Shown here: one piece after another, positions 14,681 to 16,263 of the stretch | Layout: every line of letters starts with the position of its first letter | How positions within the stretch are numbered: position 1 is the stretch's first letter | Source: Holtiella sp036655075 | Lineage (GTDB): Bacteria > Bacillota > Clostridia > Lachnospirales > Cellulosilyticaceae | Reading direction: 5' to 3' | NCBI RefSeq assembly: GCF_036655075.1 | Contig: NZ_JAVVQU010000054.1 | Coordinates: 1-16,263 of the forward strand | DNA: 16,263 nt | Notes under the pieces: generated by a model | Told to the model about the DNA's origin: nothing | Seen by the model: the letters and a program-made list of their open reading frames with translations, nothing else | Databases searched by the model: none | Position numbers and translations under genes: made by a program

Positions 14681-15706
14681 ATGAGTGAAACAAGCCAAAA
14701 AAAATGGAGTAAAAGTAGCATTGCAGACTTTTTAATTAACAATGCCATTTATGTTGTACTTTTACTTTTGGTTATAATCATTATTTGTATGGACAGCAGT
14801 TTCTTATCTGTAACAAACTTTAGGTTTATTATTACACAAGCTTCAACACGTGTTATTTTAGCATTAGGGGTAGCGGGATTGTTAGTTCTTGCAGGAACAG
14901 ACCTTTCTGTAGGACGTATGGTTGGGCTATCGGCAGTTATTAGTGCATCGCTCCTTCAAACGCCTGAATATGCAAGAAGAATTTTTCCAGATATGGCACA
15001 GTTACCTGTCTTTGTACCGATTTTACTGGCTATTTTCTTCACAGCTTTAGCATCTACTATTAGCGGATATGTTATTGCAAAGTTTAAGGTTACAGCTTTC
15101 ATTGTAACATTAAGTATGCAGCTCATCCTTTATGGTGCCCTTTCTTTATACTATGATTACACAGGAGGGTCACCTATTGCGAATCTAGATGAACGCTTTA
15201 AATACTTTGCACAAGGAAGTCTAAGTTTAGGCTTTATAGAGGTACCTTTCCTCGTCATCTATGCGGCCATTACAGTTGGTCTTGTCTGGTTCATTTGGAA
15301 TAAGACAAGACTTGGAAAAAATATGTTTGCAGTAGGTGGTAACGAAGAAGCAGCAACCGTATCAGGGGTCAATGTCATTCGCACTATTGTTCTTGTGTCT
15401 ATGTTAGCAGGTGTTCTCTATGGGTTTGCGGGTGCACTAGAAGTTGCAAGAACAGGAAGCGCAACCAATAACATTGGGAATGGCTATGAACTAGATGCCA
15501 TTGCAGCCTGTGTTGTAGGTGGCGTATCCTTCAATGGTGGTGTTGGATCTATTGCAGGTGTTGTAAGTGGTGTACTCATGTTCCAAGTGATCACTTATGG
15601 ACTCAACTATGTAGACGTGAGCCCTTATATTCAATACATCATCAAAGGTTTGATTATTGTTATTGCTGTAGCCATTGATACAAGAAAATATATTAAGAAA
15701 AAATAG
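14681..15706 (+). CDS. mglC: Galactose/methyl-galactoside ABC importer, permease subunit
   Basis: This 341-residue integral membrane protein forms the channel of the Mgl importer, probably as a homodimer. It has a short charged N-terminus, a first membrane helix (about 23-40, AIYVVLLLLVIIIICM) and many further hydrophobic segments. Family stretches include ALGVAGLLVLAGTDLSVGR, NKTRLGKNMFAVGGNEEAA and ELDAIAACVVGGVSFNGGVG, close to E. coli MglC. The cytoplasmic GGNEEAATVSGVNV stretch corresponds to the loop that contacts the ATPase. AGGGGGAG (14669-14676) precedes the ATG and the gap from mglA is 12 bases, so mglA and mglC are cotranscribed. It is the last gene of the importer operon. Confidence 0.97.
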   Translation: MSETSQKKWSKSSIADFLINNAIYVVLLLLVIIIICMDSSFLSVTNFRFIITQASTRVILALGVAGLLVLAGTDLSVGRMVGLSAVISASLLQTPEYARRIFPDMAQLPVFVPILLAIFFTALASTISGYVIAKFKVTAFIVTLSMQLILYGALSLYYDYTGGSPIANLDERFKYFAQGSLSLGFIEVPFLVIYAAITVGLVWFIWNKTRLGKNMFAVGGNEEAATVSGVNVIRTIVLVSMLAGVLYGFAGALEVARTGSATNNIGNGYELDAIAACVVGGVSFNGGVGSIAGVVSGVLMFQVITYGLNYVDVSPYIQYIIKGLIIVIAVAIDTRKYIKKK

Positions 15707-15746
15707 GAACTGTTGAAAAATGAATAGCTATAAGTTCTTATGAATA

Positions 15747-15792
15747 AAAGGTCTCTGAAGTGAACGATTTAAGCGCACTTTTAGAGACCTTT
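15747..15792. terminator. Bidirectional terminator between mglC and the convergent zinc-ribbon gene
   Basis: AAAGGTCTCT (15747-15756) pairs with AGAGACCTTT (15783-15792). An inner AAGTG (15758-15762) pairs with CACTT (15776-15780), separated from the outer stem by small bulges. T-rich sequence follows on both strands (CCTTTAACAATT on +, CCTTTTATTCA on -). It sits between two genes that converge, as expected for a shared terminator. Confidence 0.8.
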
Positions 15793-15798
15793 AACAAT

Positions 15799-16185
15799 TC
15801 AATAAAATGAGCTAAAAAGAATAGGTAGGACAACCAAAAAGACAAGCCCAATGCCTATAACAATAAATTGCGCAATGGCATAGTTTTTAAGAGATTCCTG
15901 GGAGGTAAAAACAAGAATGCAGATGAGCATAATAATGTTTACAAGGGGAATGGACATCCCAAGTGTCACCCCTACCCAGGTAGCAATAGATACATCTTCC
16001 TGATAGGGATATCGCAGTTGTCTACCAAGAGGCGTCATATTGGAGATGTTGTAGCCTGTAAAGTCATTGCTATTGGTTTGAGTACCCTCTCGGGGGATGA
16101 ACCCTTTTAAATCAGCTTGACAGTTAACACAGTAGAGCGCATCAGCACTATTTTCGTAATGGCATTTGGGACATACTTTTTTCAT
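15799..16185 (-). CDS. Small zinc-ribbon membrane protein of unknown function
   Basis: This 128-residue protein is not recognised as a named gene. Residues 5-22 form a zinc ribbon, C5-x2-C8-x10-C19-x2-C22, followed by a polar linker to about residue 65. Two hydrophobic segments follow (about 68-94, beginning ATWVGVTLGM, and 103-125), so the ribbon is probably cytoplasmic or close to the membrane face with a helical hairpin in the bilayer. The start is supported by GGGAGG 6 bases before the ATG on the minus strand (16192-16197 in + coordinates). It converges with mglC, is not part of the sugar operon, and appears to be transcribed alone within this window. Zinc-ribbon plus two-helix proteins are common in Clostridia; no reaction can be assigned. 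Confidence 0.85.
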   Translation of the reverse strand: MKKVCPKCHYENSADALYCVNCQADLKGFIPREGTQTNSNDFTGYNISNMTPLGRQLRYPYQEDVSIATWVGVTLGMSIPLVNIIMLICILVFTSQESLKNYAIAQFIVIGIGLVFLVVLPILFSSFY

Positions 16186-16239
16186 GATATCCTCCCGGAA
16201 TATGCAATATAATTCAAAAACAATTAAATATATAAAAAT

Positions 16240-16248
16240 ATTATATCA
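16240..16248 (-). promoter_or_regulatory. Possible extended -10 promoter of the zinc-ribbon gene
   Basis: On the minus strand the sequence reads TGATATAAT (16248 down to 16240), a perfect extended -10 about 55 bases before the ATG. The matching -35 position falls beyond the end of the window and cannot be judged. Confidence 0.4.
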
Positions 16249-16263
16249 AACAAAACAACATGT

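Noticed and set aside
15868..16110. Plus-strand open frame opposite the zinc-ribbon gene
   Set aside because: It lacks a ribosome binding site and recognisable domains, and overlaps a better-supported minus-strand gene along its whole length.
1..16263. tRNA or rRNA genes, CRISPR arrays, insertion sequences, phage genes or attachment sites
   Set aside because: No such signatures were seen on reading both strands; genes are tightly packed housekeeping and sugar-uptake functions with uniform base composition.

Overview
The window is low-GC, gene-dense DNA with strong GGAGG-type ribosome binding sites. A class III (oxygen-sensitive) ribonucleotide reductase and YesN/YesM-type two-component genes point to an anaerobic member of the Firmicutes, probably class Clostridia. 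The species cannot be named from the sequence alone. All genes are on the + strand except the last, a small membrane protein convergent with the rest.

Layout. (1) 73-2544: a UvrD/PcrA-like superfamily 1 helicase with a complete DEDDh (DnaQ-like) 3'-5' exonuclease domain inside the helicase core. (2) 2604-3110: mgsA, methylglyoxal synthase, closed by a good intrinsic terminator. (3) 3369-7288: a deoxynucleotide block with nrdD, nrdG, a dUTPase and a dihydrofolate reductase. Terminator-like hairpins sit directly before the ribosome binding sites of nrdG and the DHFR gene, so attenuation or readthrough is likely there. (4) 7413-11792: a sensory operon of a YesN-type response regulator, an overlapping YesM-type sensor kinase, and a membrane-tethered MglB-like sugar-binding protein, ended by a terminator that overlaps the last stop codon. 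(5) 11951-15706: mglB-mglA-mglC, a complete galactose/glucose (methyl-galactoside) ABC importer, with a hairpin between mglB and mglA. (6) 15799-16185 (minus): a zinc-ribbon protein with two membrane segments, sharing a bidirectional terminator with mglC.

How the genes fit together. The main hypothesis is that blocks 4 and 5 form one sensing-and-uptake module. The tethered binding protein keeps every sugar-contact residue of E. coli MglB but has no lipobox, so it looks like a receptor and not a transport subunit. It would bind galactose or glucose outside the cell and signal through the kinase to the AraC-type regulator, which would activate mglBAC. This parallels the known XylFII-LytS-YesN (xylose, Clostridium beijerinckii) and AraPST (arabinose, Geobacillus stearothermophilus) systems, here with a galactose/glucose-type receptor. 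An imperfect direct repeat upstream of mglB is a candidate regulator site. Block 3 supplies dNTPs under anaerobic conditions and removes dUTP.
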